Source: Candidatus Woesearchaeota archaeon (lineage in GTDB: Archaea > Nanobdellota > Nanobdellia > Woesearchaeales > ARS49). From it: 64,000 nt of DNA. The notes under the pieces were generated by a model. That model saw only the letters and a program-made list of their open reading frames with translations. It searched no databases and was not told the DNA's origin. The stretch is taken from NCBI GenBank assembly GCA_019322895.1, contig JAHWHZ010000001.1, positions 372,001-436,000 on the forward strand, read 5' to 3'. Position 1 is the stretch's first letter, and each line of letters begins with the position of its first letter. A program made the translations under genes and the position numbers. This document shows, piece by piece, positions 32,944 to 41,433 of the stretch.

Positions 32944-33420
32944 TTATTCTTTCTTGTTTTCTACAATCTCTTCGACGCAAGCTATGAATTCCTTGGTTTT
33001 CTTGAAATAATCTCCGATAATGTCTATTGTTATCTCTGCCTCTCCTTCATCTACTTTTGCAGTCATTGTGACATGTCGTCTGTATTCCCTGTCCCTGTCA
33101 AATTTGGCTTTGTCGATCTTTCTTAAAAGCATGAAAAAATTCTGAAAATCGCAGATTTTTTTATCTTCTGCATAAAGCTTCTTGATTGCTTCTGCTTTTA
33201 CAAGCGGTATCTTCGGCACTTTCTCTATCTTTCCTTTCATGTGCGCGTGTATCAATAAAGCTTTCATAGCAAAATTAAACGCGTTTATCAAGCGCTCTAT
33301 AACAGATTTAAGGACATCAACTGTCCTCGTGTACTTCAAAGTAACATGAAACAAATGATCTGCCCTTTTAACTTCTTGTTTTGCGTCAATAAGGGCTTCT
33401 TGAATCTGTTCTTTTGTCAT
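32944..33420 (-). CDS. Helical hypothetical protein (158 aa)
   Basis: An alpha-helical soluble protein without a recognised signature. The spacing of helices (KQEVKRADHLFHVTLKYTRTVDVLKSVIERL, given as two runs KQEVKRADHLFHVTL and VDVLKSVIERLINAF) recalls HEPN-type helical bundles, but the RxxxxH motif is not evident. It directly follows NAC and precedes the membrane protein, suggesting one operon. Confidence 0.68.
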   Translation of the reverse strand: MTKEQIQEALIDAKQEVKRADHLFHVTLKYTRTVDVLKSVIERLINAFNFAMKALLIHAHMKGKIEKVPKIPLVKAEAIKKLYAEDKKICDFQNFFMLLRKIDKAKFDRDREYRRHVTMTAKVDEGEAEITIDIIGDYFKKTKEFIACVEEIVENKKE

Positions 33421-33750
33421 TTATTCCTCTTTTAGCTCGATTATTGCCGCAGCAATATCACCTTTGTGTTTTTTTATTGTTTCCAGGGCCTTTTCCTTTT
33501 CAACACCTGTCTGGTCAACAACTGTCTGGATATCTTCTTCTGATATCTCTGGTTCTGTGCTCAATGCTCTTTCCTCTGGTGTTCCTGTTATCTGGAAAGT
33601 CTCTTGTCCCATCATGTTGACCTTTGCAACTTGAGGGTTTGCAAAAACCAGCTCTTTGTCTTCTAATCTGATGATTACTTCTTTGGCATCCAGCTCTACC
33701 TGCTGTATTCCCATTCTCTTCATGGCTTTTGCCATTGCCCTAGAATTCAT
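33421..33750 (-). CDS. nac: Nascent polypeptide-associated complex protein
   Basis: Archaeal NAC is a homodimeric chaperone at the ribosomal exit tunnel. The sequence has the NAC domain (MKRMGIQQVELDAKEVIIRL, VNMMGQETFQITG) and a C-terminal UBA domain (SEEDIQTVVDQTGVEKEKAL, KGDIAAAIIEL). Length of 109 residues is normal. It heads a short operon; the Sec61-beta gene lies just upstream, a fitting neighbour. Confidence 0.95.
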   Translation of the reverse strand: MNSRAMAKAMKRMGIQQVELDAKEVIIRLEDKELVFANPQVAKVNMMGQETFQITGTPEERALSTEPEISEEDIQTVVDQTGVEKEKALETIKKHKGDIAAAIIELKEE

Positions 33751-33799
33751 TCCTGGAATAATCTGACTTCACCTCGCGAAAATAATTTTGAAGCATTTT

Positions 33800-33976
33800 T
33801 TAGCTTAATCCTAACAAGGAATTTCCATATATGTGCAGAATTATTGTTATCAAGATAACTAGGACTGATAATATGATGACATGTCCTGGTTTAAACTCTA
33901 GCTTGCTCTTGTAATCCTCAAAATATCGTGTCAATCCTGCCGTGCTTGTCGGCATGTGAACCTTTTTATCTGCCAT
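33800..33976 (-). CDS. secG: Preprotein translocase Sec61-beta subunit
   Basis: A 58-residue protein too short for routine gene calling. It opens MADKKVHMPTSTAGLTRYFED, close to the archaeal Sec61-beta hallmark MPxSxAGLxRYF, and has one C-terminal membrane helix (HVIILSVLVILITIILHIY). It is the tail-anchored, non-essential third subunit of the SecYEG/Sec61 channel. The gene precedes NAC on the same strand, so targeting and translocation factors cluster. Confidence 0.93.
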   Translation of the reverse strand: MADKKVHMPTSTAGLTRYFEDYKSKLEFKPGHVIILSVLVILITIILHIYGNSLLGLS

Positions 33977-34050
33977 TTGGAGTACTATCCTGTGTTATTA
34001 TAAAAAAGTTTTGTAAAAATGAAGGTTGTTTGGATTTTGTGTGAGTAAAA

Positions 34051-34411
34051 GTTGGGTTGGGTAAGCGTAAGCTGCCTTTTGTCAGCCTCCAGAGCATTGA
34101 TCTTAAACAATGCTAACAGTTTTACCTGTTATGGGCAGGCTGTGTGGCATTTTACTAAGCGCACATTTTGTGCTTGCACCGGCCAGTCCTATCCGTTTCA
34201 ACGCATCCCTTAAGCAAACTCAGCTGGTTATCTAACCTCTGTCACCAGGGTGTCGCAGCATCATAGCGAATAAGGGCCGTTTCGTTTCTGTGATGTTGCC
34301 ATCCATTACTGGATCTTCCTTTCGGAAGTGGCCTTTTATGGTGGGCAGACTTTCCTCAATTTTCGCAGATTGCTCATTGAAAACCGGAAGCCACTTGCTT
34401 TCCCAACCCGA
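34051..34411 (-). ncRNA. rnpB: RNase P RNA
   Basis: On the minus strand the region has the P4 strands GAGGAAAGTCTGCCC (34343-34357) and AAAAGGCAGCTTAC (34067-34080), and the invariant ACAGAAACG (34284-34293). Its ends pair as GGGTTGGG (34402-34409) with CCCAACCC (34054-34061), forming P1. Together these mark an archaeal-type RNase P RNA of about 361 nt, which matures tRNA 5' ends with protein subunits such as Rpp29 (59952-60236). A TTTAAATA at about 34432-34439 is its promoter. Confidence 0.93.
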
Positions 34412-34535
34412 GATATGATAGTGCTGCTAGGTATTTAAATGTATCGATATAGCAGGTCCCAGAATATAGCATTTTTGCTGAAATGCCTGAATTCAAGGGT
34501 TTCAGGGCTTATAGAAGCCTTTTGCCTGTTATTGA

Positions 34536-34557
34536 TTAACCACTCTCGAGTGGTTAA
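34536..34557. promoter_or_regulatory. 9-bp inverted repeat upstream of orphan gene
   Basis: TTAACCACT and AGTGGTTAA form a perfect 9-bp stem around CTCG, just upstream of AGGTTTATAAATGGG, the TATA of the 34620 gene. The position is right for an operator or BRE-overlapping regulator site; a terminator for an unseen transcript is an alternative. Confidence 0.55.
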
Positions 34558-34619
34558 AAAACGAAAGGTTTATAAATGGGTATTGCTTATTTACCTGTAT
34601 TCGGGGTGAAAACAATACA

Positions 34620-35864
34620 ATGGTACTAAAGAGAATTAAAAAAACTATTGGCAGGATAGTTAAAAAAGTTGATGACGTATATACACACCCAGTAGATAGA
34701 GAAAAAAAAGAAGCAGAAGCGTATTTCAAGTCTTCAGAAGGCCAGGAAGAGCTGAGACAAAATAAAGTAGAACTTCATAAAATCAATGCTATTGTTTCTG
34801 CAAAAACAGGCGATTTTCAGGATGTTGTTCAAAATCTTGAAGGTTTGCTTGAGGTTGCCAAAGAAAATGAAATACCTGGTGCAGAAGAGCTTAAAGAGAC
34901 TCTTAATTTTGCAGGCAAGCAGGCCATTGCAACTGCATATGACCAGCATGGAATTGATTATAAAAGCATAAATCATATTGTTCATAATTTAGCAAAAGCA
35001 TACACAACCTTTCTTAAAGAGGAACTTGATGAAAAAGAATATGTGCTTTCTGTTAACAAGTCATTGATTGACAATCTAGAAGATATGCTTAGAAGCATTA
35101 CAGATGAGCCAAAAAATCTTGCACAGCTTGAAAAGGCAGTAGACATTGCTGAAAAAACTGCTGAACAGATAACAGAGCTTTTGGAATATACAGACTTTCC
35201 TGAGGATGAAAAAGAAAATCAAAAGCATATTGCTTACAAGCTTTTGGCGCAGAATCTTATGGGCATGTCTTATCTGTTGGCTGAAAGCGGAAGACCTGGA
35301 GAGCTTGCGCTTTGCTCTTGGAAGCTATTGGAAGCATTAGACCATACAGGAAATACTCCTGAAGAAAGAGAGACTATTGAGGCTGCTGTTGAAGAGCAAA
35401 AAGTAATTTGTTATAATACTATTTTTGATAATAAGTATAAAGAATTTGTAAGAAAAAAGATTGGTTTAGAAGAAATGCGTGAATGTGCTGAAATTAATAA
35501 TCGCGTTGTAAAAGAAGCAGGCATACCTGAAGAAAACAAGCCAGAGCATATGCGTTATTTGAAAGATATTGATTACAAGTTTGCTATTCACAAGATACTT
35601 CATGGCCTTAGCAATAACGGCCAGCTGCCTAAAGACGTGGTTAATAGAGTAATACACCAAGTTTGGGAATACCTGCCTTTTGCAGGGCTTGAAAAAGAAA
35701 AAGAAGAACAGTATAGGACTAAAATAGGAGATATCTTGCTCAAGCATGGCTGTGTTAAAGAAAGAAAACCAACCCAGCCTTGGAAAAGAAACGGCGTGCA
35801 TAAGAAACAGAGCGATCCGCATCTTAACAAAAGATTTATGAGATATTCTAAGAAACACAGGTAA
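34620..35864 (+). CDS. Orphan helical repeat protein (414 aa)
   Basis: I do not recognise this soluble, highly charged and mostly alpha-helical protein. The N-terminus is basic (MVLKRIKKTIGRIVKKVDD), and repeated helical pairs of about 35-40 residues (VVQNLEGLLEVAKENEIPGAEELK, split as VVQNLEGLLEVAK and IPGAEELK; LAQLEKAVDIAEKTAEQI) suggest a TPR-like or alpha-solenoid scaffold. The C-terminus is basic and could bind nucleic acid. It has its own TATA box and palindrome upstream and converges with the THUMP gene. Confidence 0.72.
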   Translation: MVLKRIKKTIGRIVKKVDDVYTHPVDREKKEAEAYFKSSEGQEELRQNKVELHKINAIVSAKTGDFQDVVQNLEGLLEVAKENEIPGAEELKETLNFAGKQAIATAYDQHGIDYKSINHIVHNLAKAYTTFLKEELDEKEYVLSVNKSLIDNLEDMLRSITDEPKNLAQLEKAVDIAEKTAEQITELLEYTDFPEDEKENQKHIAYKLLAQNLMGMSYLLAESGRPGELALCSWKLLEALDHTGNTPEERETIEAAVEEQKVICYNTIFDNKYKEFVRKKIGLEEMRECAEINNRVVKEAGIPEENKPEHMRYLKDIDYKFAIHKILHGLSNNGQLPKDVVNRVIHQVWEYLPFAGLEKEKEEQYRTKIGDILLKHGCVKERKPTQPWKRNGVHKKQSDPHLNKRFMRYSKKHR

Positions 35865-36816
35865 AAACAAGTATTGTCCATTCTTCTTTTCCCTGCATCA
35901 CTTTTCTTTCTTCTGATAACTTAAACTTGTTTCCAGCTTCTTTGTATTTTTCAGAATCTTTTCGCATGATTAGAACGATTTTTCCGTTTTTTTTCATGAC
36001 TAATTCAGCTTGTTTAAAGAATTCTTCTTGTTTGCCTTGCACAGGCATTGTGGCAAGGCAGTCAACATCATTGAATTTCAAGTCAATGTCTTTTAGCATC
36101 ACTCTGCTGAAGCTGATTTGCTTGTTGACTCCTGCTATTTTTGCATTTTTCTTTGCTGCATTTACGTGGATCATTTGCGCATCAGATGCATTTACGCTTA
36201 TTTTTGCTTCTGCTATCTTGTCAAGCTTTTCTAGATTTATGTCTGGAAATATTTTCAGGAATGCAAACTTGTCTTTCTTGAAATAATTAGGAGACCGCTT
36301 TGTTGCATACAATGCTGCTTCTATTGGTATTATTCCGTCCCTGCAAAAAGGGTCTAGGAGTGTTTTGCTGGAATCATATCCAGACAATCGCACCAATGCA
36401 TATGCTATTGTTCCTTTAAGGCTTTCTGGGCCAAGAAATATCCTGTAGTCTCTTCTGCTTAAGTCTTCTCCTGTCAGGTCAATGCCGTAATATTTTTCAT
36501 TAACTGCGTAGATTGTGACGTCTGGATTTTTCAGGTCAACTTTTCCTTGTATTTTTTCTGCAATCTTTATCTCAAGTTCTTTTTCATGGCTTCTTACTGC
36601 AAATGTTTTGTTCTTGACATATTCATTCAGGTCATCAGCCACCATTATTACTTTTGTCAATGACTGGGCTTTATAGCATAAAACAAACAAATCTTTTTGT
36701 TCTGCTTCAAATGTCAAAAATCCTTCGTGTATTTGAGCATCTGCATTTATCAGCTCTTTTATCTCTTTTTTAGAAATATCTTCTATGCCTTTGTTGGTAA
36801 GAACTATTGCTTTCAT
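35848..36816 (-). CDS. THUMP-domain methyltransferase (Trm14/TrmG10-like) with degenerate motif IV
   Basis: An N-terminal ferredoxin-like/THUMP region (residues 1-110) precedes a Rossmann domain with LLDPFCRDGIIPIEAAL, the motif I of N2-guanine RNA methyltransferases. Homologues have NPPY at motif IV, but here it reads ATMPVQGK, so the catalytic loop is altered. The protein may be inactive, or methylate differently; related enzymes make m2G6 or m2,2G10 in tRNA. Its stop overlaps the orphan gene convergently and its start overlaps gyrA by 4 nt. Confidence 0.8.
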   Translation of the reverse strand: MKAIVLTNKGIEDISKKEIKELINADAQIHEGFLTFEAEQKDLFVLCYKAQSLTKVIMVADDLNEYVKNKTFAVRSHEKELEIKIAEKIQGKVDLKNPDVTIYAVNEKYYGIDLTGEDLSRRDYRIFLGPESLKGTIAYALVRLSGYDSSKTLLDPFCRDGIIPIEAALYATKRSPNYFKKDKFAFLKIFPDINLEKLDKIAEAKISVNASDAQMIHVNAAKKNAKIAGVNKQISFSRVMLKDIDLKFNDVDCLATMPVQGKQEEFFKQAELVMKKNGKIVLIMRKDSEKYKEAGNKFKLSEERKVMQGKEEWTILVFTCVS

Positions 36817-39239
36817 TCGATTATCTTGGCAGCTGCCACCAGTTTGTCCTGCTCGTACAAGCGCATCACTCTTACTCCTTGTGTTGCCCTTCCTACTACG
36901 CTTATTCCTTTTGCAGCTGTTCTTATTACGATACCTTGCTGGCTTATCAATATTATCTCGTCATCATCTGCAACACTCTTGATTGCGACTGCTTTTCCGT
37001 TCTTTTCAGTTATCTTTATGTTTTTTACTCCGACTCCGCCTCTGCTTATCAATCTATAGTCCTTTACAGGTGTTCTTTTGCCATATCCTTTCTCAGTCAC
37101 TGTCAATAATGTCTTGTTATCTTCTGCAACAACTGCTCCGATTACATTGTCATCTTTTTTCAGCTTTATGCCTATGACTCCTCTTGCTGTTCTTCCCATT
37201 GGCCTTACATCTTTTTCATCAAAGTGAACTGCCATGCCTTGTTCTGTTGCGATTATGATTTTTTGCTTTCCATCAGTCCAGTCAACACTTATCAATTCAT
37301 CTTCTGGTGTGAGTCCTAGTGCGATGATTCCGCCTTTTCTTGGTTTTGAGAATTCTGCAAGGCTTGTTTTCTTTACTGTTCCATTTTTTGTCACAAAAAA
37401 CAGGTATTTGTCTTTGGCAAACTCACTTATTGGGATTGTTGCTGTTATTTTTTCATTCTTAAGCTCTAATAGGTTTACTATTGGTGTTCCTTTTGCATAT
37501 CTTCCTGCTTCTGGTACTTGGTATACTTTTATCCAGTGCACTTTTCCCTTGTTTGTAAAGCACAATACCTGATCGTGCGTGTTTGCTGTGAATATCTCTT
37601 CTACAAAGTCTGTCTCTTTTGTTTCCATGCCGATGACTCCTCTGCCTCCTCTTTTCTGCTTCTTGTAAGCATCTAGTGGCTGTCTTTTGACATATCCTGC
37701 GTGTGTAAGTGTAACTACCATCTCTTCTGGCTTTATCAGCTCTTCTTCCTCTATTTTTTGTGCTTCTGCGGCAATTATCTGCGTTCTTCTGTCGTCTCCG
37801 TATTTTTCTTTTAGTTCAGTGAGTTCTTCCTTGATTATATTCAGTATCTTTGGCTCGCTTCCAAGTATTTCTTTTAGTTTTTCAATCAATTCAAGCAGTT
37901 TCTTGTGGTCTTCTCTTATCTTGTCCTGCTCCATGTTTGTCAGTCTCTGCAGTTTCATGTCTAAAATAGCCTGCGATTGTTTTTCTGTCAGCTTGTAATC
38001 CTCAATCAGCCCTTGTTTTGCTTCTTTTGCTGATTTTGCTGCCTTGATGAGCTTGATTACAGGATCTATATTGTCCAATGCAACTATCAATCCTGCAAGA
38101 ATGTGTGCTTTGTCACTTGCTTCTTTAAGGTCAAATTCTGTTCTTTTTCTTACGACTTTTCTTCTGTGTAGCACAAACTGCTCTAATAGCTCTTTTAGAT
38201 TGAGTGTTTTTGGCTCGCTGTCAACCAAGGCAAGCATGATTATTCCAAATGTGGTCTGCAGTCTTGTGTGCTTCAATAATTGGTTTGTTACAATGTCAGA
38301 ATTTGCTCCTGTCTTTAATTCTATGACTATGCGCATTCCTTCCCTGTCAGACTCATCTCTTAAATCAGAGATTCCTTGTATTTTTTTGTCTCTCACTAAT
38401 TTTGCTATCTCTTCTATCAGCTGTGACTTGTTTACCTGGTATGGTATCTCTGTAACAATCAATCTTGTTTTCTTTTTTTCTTCAACATCTATTTTTGCTT
38501 TTACCCTGAGCTTTCCTCTTCCTGTCTTGTAAGCGTCTTTTATGCCTGTGGTTCCTTGTATAATCCCGCCTGTCGGGAAGTCAGGGCCTTTAATGGTTGT
38601 ACTTAGTTCGTCTGGTGTAAGATTAGGATTGTCAATAAGTTGTATTGTTCCGTCGCAGATCTCTCTCATGTTATGCGGGGGAATGTTTGTTGCCATTCCT
38701 ACGGCTATTCCAGAGCTGCCATTTATCAATAGGTTCGGCACTTTTGATGGAAGAACAAAAGGTTCTTTCAAACTGCCGTCAAAGTTTGGCACGAATTTCA
38801 CAGTGTCTTTTTCAAGGTCCTGCAGCATCTCCTCGCTCAGCTTGTTTAGTCTTGCTTCTGTGTACCTCATTGCTGCTGCAGAATCGCCGTCTATTGAGCC
38901 GAAATTGCCTTGCCCCTGCACTAGGGGGTATCTTAATGAGAAGTCCTGCGCCATCCTCACCATTGCGTCATATACTGCTGTGTCTCCGTGGGGATGATAT
39001 TTTCCTAATACCTCTCCCACTATCCTTGCAGACTTCTTGAAAGGCTTGTTGTGAAGCATCCCCATGCTCTGCATGGCATATAGAATTCTCCTGTGTACTG
39101 GCTTTAATCCGTCGCGCACATCTGGCAGGGCCCTGCCTACTATGACGCTCATAGAGTAAGCAAGATAAGATTCTTTCATCTCATCTTCAATCACTCTTGG
39201 CATGATTCTTGGCTCTGTCTTTTCTGCATCTGTTTCCAT
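36813..39239 (-). CDS. gyrA: DNA gyrase/topoisomerase IV subunit A, bacterial type
   Basis: The cleavage subunit of a type IIA topoisomerase, about 808 residues. The winged helix has AAMRYTEARL with the catalytic Tyr; the N-terminus RALPDVRDGLKPVHRRIL and GKYHPHGDTAVYDAMVRMAQ are diagnostic. The C-terminal pinwheel has a GyrA-box-like KKQKRGGRGV, favouring gyrase over Topo IV. GyrB is not in the window. The ATG at 39239 (METDAEK) is preferred to one 18 nt upstream. Bacterial origin is inferred. Confidence 0.95.
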   Translation of the reverse strand: METDAEKTEPRIMPRVIEDEMKESYLAYSMSVIVGRALPDVRDGLKPVHRRILYAMQSMGMLHNKPFKKSARIVGEVLGKYHPHGDTAVYDAMVRMAQDFSLRYPLVQGQGNFGSIDGDSAAAMRYTEARLNKLSEEMLQDLEKDTVKFVPNFDGSLKEPFVLPSKVPNLLINGSSGIAVGMATNIPPHNMREICDGTIQLIDNPNLTPDELSTTIKGPDFPTGGIIQGTTGIKDAYKTGRGKLRVKAKIDVEEKKKTRLIVTEIPYQVNKSQLIEEIAKLVRDKKIQGISDLRDESDREGMRIVIELKTGANSDIVTNQLLKHTRLQTTFGIIMLALVDSEPKTLNLKELLEQFVLHRRKVVRKRTEFDLKEASDKAHILAGLIVALDNIDPVIKLIKAAKSAKEAKQGLIEDYKLTEKQSQAILDMKLQRLTNMEQDKIREDHKKLLELIEKLKEILGSEPKILNIIKEELTELKEKYGDDRRTQIIAAEAQKIEEEELIKPEEMVVTLTHAGYVKRQPLDAYKKQKRGGRGVIGMETKETDFVEEIFTANTHDQVLCFTNKGKVHWIKVYQVPEAGRYAKGTPIVNLLELKNEKITATIPISEFAKDKYLFFVTKNGTVKKTSLAEFSKPRKGGIIALGLTPEDELISVDWTDGKQKIIIATEQGMAVHFDEKDVRPMGRTARGVIGIKLKKDDNVIGAVVAEDNKTLLTVTEKGYGKRTPVKDYRLISRGGVGVKNIKITEKNGKAVAIKSVADDDEIILISQQGIVIRTAAKGISVVGRATQGVRVMRLYEQDKLVAAAKIIE

Positions 39240-39370
39240 TTTTAGCACGAGAAACAAGTATTTCTCTATTAATCAAAAAAGTCTGGTCATTTATAAACCT
39301 TTTGCTTGAATTATGGCAGTAGAAGGGCTGTAGAGGCCGAATTCAAGGGTTTCGCTTCGTCTGAAAATGT

Positions 39371-39514
39371 TTATATTCGCTTTAAAATATTCTCAGTTAC
39401 CTTAAAACTCCTACCACAATAAACACACTGCTTTCTTTTGCCAGTCAATATCCTATCATTGCTTTGATATTTCATGCGGTTCTTGCATTTTGGGCAGATT
39501 AGAAGTAGTATCAT
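39371..39514 (-). CDS. Zinc-ribbon protein (47 aa)
   Basis: A 47-residue frame with CPKC near residue 7 and CVYC near residue 30, the two halves of a zinc ribbon, starting MILLLICPKC and ending ENILKRI. The ATG overlaps the ScpB stop in an ATGA junction, strong support for translation coupled to scpB. It may bind DNA, RNA or a protein partner of the condensin-like complex; function is unknown. Confidence 0.75.
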   Translation of the reverse strand: MILLLICPKCKNRMKYQSNDRILTGKRKQCVYCGRSFKVTENILKRI

Positions 39515-40854
39515 TCTTCTTTTGGCAATTCTTCTTTTTTCTTTTTTTCAATTTCTGGTTTTGGTTCTTCTTTTGGAAGCTCTGGTTTTTCTTCTGCTTC
39601 GATTTCTTCTTTCTTTTCTTCTTCTATCTCTGGCTTCTCTCCATAGACAATCTCTTCTGCTCTCTTGCTTATCTTTTCTTTTAATTCTTCTGGAATCTCT
39701 CCTTTGAATATGCCTTTTGCCTTGTATTCTGTTGGTGATTCTTCCATTGCTGCTGCTCTTTCTTTTGCTTTTTTGTGTACTTCTGATACTTTGATTCTTT
39801 TTTCAGGCTCTTCTTCTTTAACTTCTTCTTTCTTTTTCTTCTTTTTCTTTGGCTTTTTTTCCTTTTTCTTTTTAGGTTTTTTCTCAGGCTTCTCTTCTTT
39901 TACTTCCTCTTTCTCTTCGACTTCTTCTTTCACTTCTTCTGCTTCTTCTTTTGCTTCTTCAGCCACTTCCTCTACTTTTTCAGCAACTTCTTCTGCTTTC
40001 TCAGCTTTTTCTGCAATCTCTTCTTTTTCAGCCTCTTCAATTTCTTCTCCTGTCAATGCAGCTGCAAGCTCTTCTTCTGATGGAGGCTCGAATTTCTCTT
40101 CAGGCTCTTTTTTCTCTTCTTCTTTCTTCTTTTCTTTCTTTTTCTTAGGTTTCTTCTTGGGCTTTTCTTTTCTTTCTTTTTTCTCTCCATAAACTTCTAA
40201 GCCATCAACTGTTTCAACAAACGGCTCTACAGGTGAAGGAGTCTCTTCATATTCTTCAACTTGTTTTTCTCTGCTGTATTCTTCTAATTTTTGCTTGTGC
40301 CCTTCTGAGTCAACTAAATCAACTTCTTTAGGCGTCTCAACTTCTTCTATTGCCTTGTCCAGTTCCTTAAATCCAGTAAATTTCTCTTTAAGTTTTTCAG
40401 GCGGGACATCAAAGTATTCAAAGAATTTCTGTGTTAATTTAATCAGTTTTGTTCTTCCTTTTTTCTCGCGCGTAATATATCCTTTTTCTTCAAGATAATC
40501 AAGATGTTTATACGCTTTATTTGTGCGGATATGAATCACTTTTGACTGCAATACCGGCGCTTTGAATGCAACAATAGCCAAGGTTTCAATGACGGTTTTA
40601 GGCAATTCAGTCTTAGAAACAACCTTGCGAACAAAAGGAAGGTATTTCTCGCGAACAGTCAGTTTCCAGGAGTCTCCTTCTTCAATAAGCATGATAGAGC
40701 CTTGCTTGTCTTCAAGATCTTTTTTCAGCTCGCGTATTGCCTCTCTTATTTTCTCAGGATCTCTCTCTTTTGTTAATCTGGATAACTCTTCTAAGGTTAT
40801 TTGTTTGCCTGCTGAGAATAGGATTGATTCTATCCTGTGTTTAAGATCACTCAT
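39511..40854 (-). CDS. scpB: ScpB-like segregation/condensation protein with long charged tail
   Basis: Residues 1-160 have the ScpB tandem winged-helix signature (KHRIESILFSAGKQITLEEL, ETLAIVAFKAPVLQSKVIHIR, given in parts; KHLDYLEEKGYITREKKGRT). ScpB joins the SMC-ScpA kleisin complex in chromosome folding. ScpB is normally about 200 residues; here residues 190-447 are low-complexity Glu/Lys/Pro with several KKKK blocks, perhaps a flexible DNA- or protein-contact tail. An overlapping 184-residue gene lies upstream and a zinc ribbon downstream. ScpA is not recognised nearby. Confidence 0.88.
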   Translation of the reverse strand: MSDLKHRIESILFSAGKQITLEELSRLTKERDPEKIREAIRELKKDLEDKQGSIMLIEEGDSWKLTVREKYLPFVRKVVSKTELPKTVIETLAIVAFKAPVLQSKVIHIRTNKAYKHLDYLEEKGYITREKKGRTKLIKLTQKFFEYFDVPPEKLKEKFTGFKELDKAIEEVETPKEVDLVDSEGHKQKLEEYSREKQVEEYEETPSPVEPFVETVDGLEVYGEKKERKEKPKKKPKKKKEKKKEEEKKEPEEKFEPPSEEELAAALTGEEIEEAEKEEIAEKAEKAEEVAEKVEEVAEEAKEEAEEVKEEVEEKEEVKEEKPEKKPKKKKEKKPKKKKKKKEEVKEEEPEKRIKVSEVHKKAKERAAAMEESPTEYKAKGIFKGEIPEELKEKISKRAEEIVYGEKPEIEEEKKEEIEAEEKPELPKEEPKPEIEKKKKEELPKEE

Positions 40855-41401
40855 TTTTTGTGTATTTATCGCCTTCTTTTTTTAGCTTATTTTCTTTTAT
40901 TAAAATATCAACAAATTTTTGCAGTTGTTTTGACTCTATTCCCACTATTTTTGACATTTCTTCTGTTGTATGCTTTTCCTTGCATATGAATTTGATGAAA
41001 TTCTTGAAGACATTCATTGCATTCTTGTCAAGCACAGCATTCTGCGCCCTTGTTGTCTTCACGACCATGTCAACTTCATGAAGTTTTGCCTGCAAATCAT
41101 TGAGATAATTGCTGAAATCTGCAGCAGATATCTTTAATTCTTCTGGCTCTAGTATCTCCACAGATGAAGGCATTGAGTCAAAGCAGAATCCGAACAAGTC
41201 CTCAATCTTTTCAAATTCAATGTCCAGTTCTGCAAATGTACTGAACAGCTCACCTTGTTTCTTGGCCTCTTCTTTAACTTCATTCACTATCTTGATGCCG
41301 TCAGTTCTTAGTTTTTCCAGATAATTTGTGAGGGTTTGCTCTATGTATTCTTTGGGTGCGCCCAGCATTTCTATAATCACTCTTGCTTTTATTTTTGCCA
41401 T
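40847..41401 (-). CDS. Hypothetical protein with C-terminal winged-helix-like end
   Basis: The 184-residue protein begins MAKIKARVIIEMLGAPKEYIE and ends in a helix-turn-helix-like segment (TTEEMSKIVGIESKQLQKFVDIL, partly shown as TTEEMSKIVGIESKQLQKF). No family is recognised. It overlaps ScpB by 8 nt, so it may supply a missing partner of the condensin-like complex, such as a ScpA-like role. That is only a positional inference. Confidence 0.68.
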   Translation of the reverse strand: MAKIKARVIIEMLGAPKEYIEQTLTNYLEKLRTDGIKIVNEVKEEAKKQGELFSTFAELDIEFEKIEDLFGFCFDSMPSSVEILEPEELKISAADFSNYLNDLQAKLHEVDMVVKTTRAQNAVLDKNAMNVFKNFIKFICKEKHTTEEMSKIVGIESKQLQKFVDILIKENKLKKEGDKYTKNE

Positions 41402-41433
41402 GAAAATTGGAATCAGATAGAACTATAAAAAGG

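Noticed and set aside
34489..39353. GAATTCAAGGGTTTC occurs at 34489-34503 and 39339-39353
   Set aside because: One 15-nt match between two AT-rich intergenic regions is near chance for 64 kb, and no surrounding similarity is seen.
39665..40192. Plus-strand Ser/Phe-rich open frame opposite ScpB tail
   Set aside because: The low complexity mirrors the Glu/Lys-rich tail on the other strand; no coding evidence.
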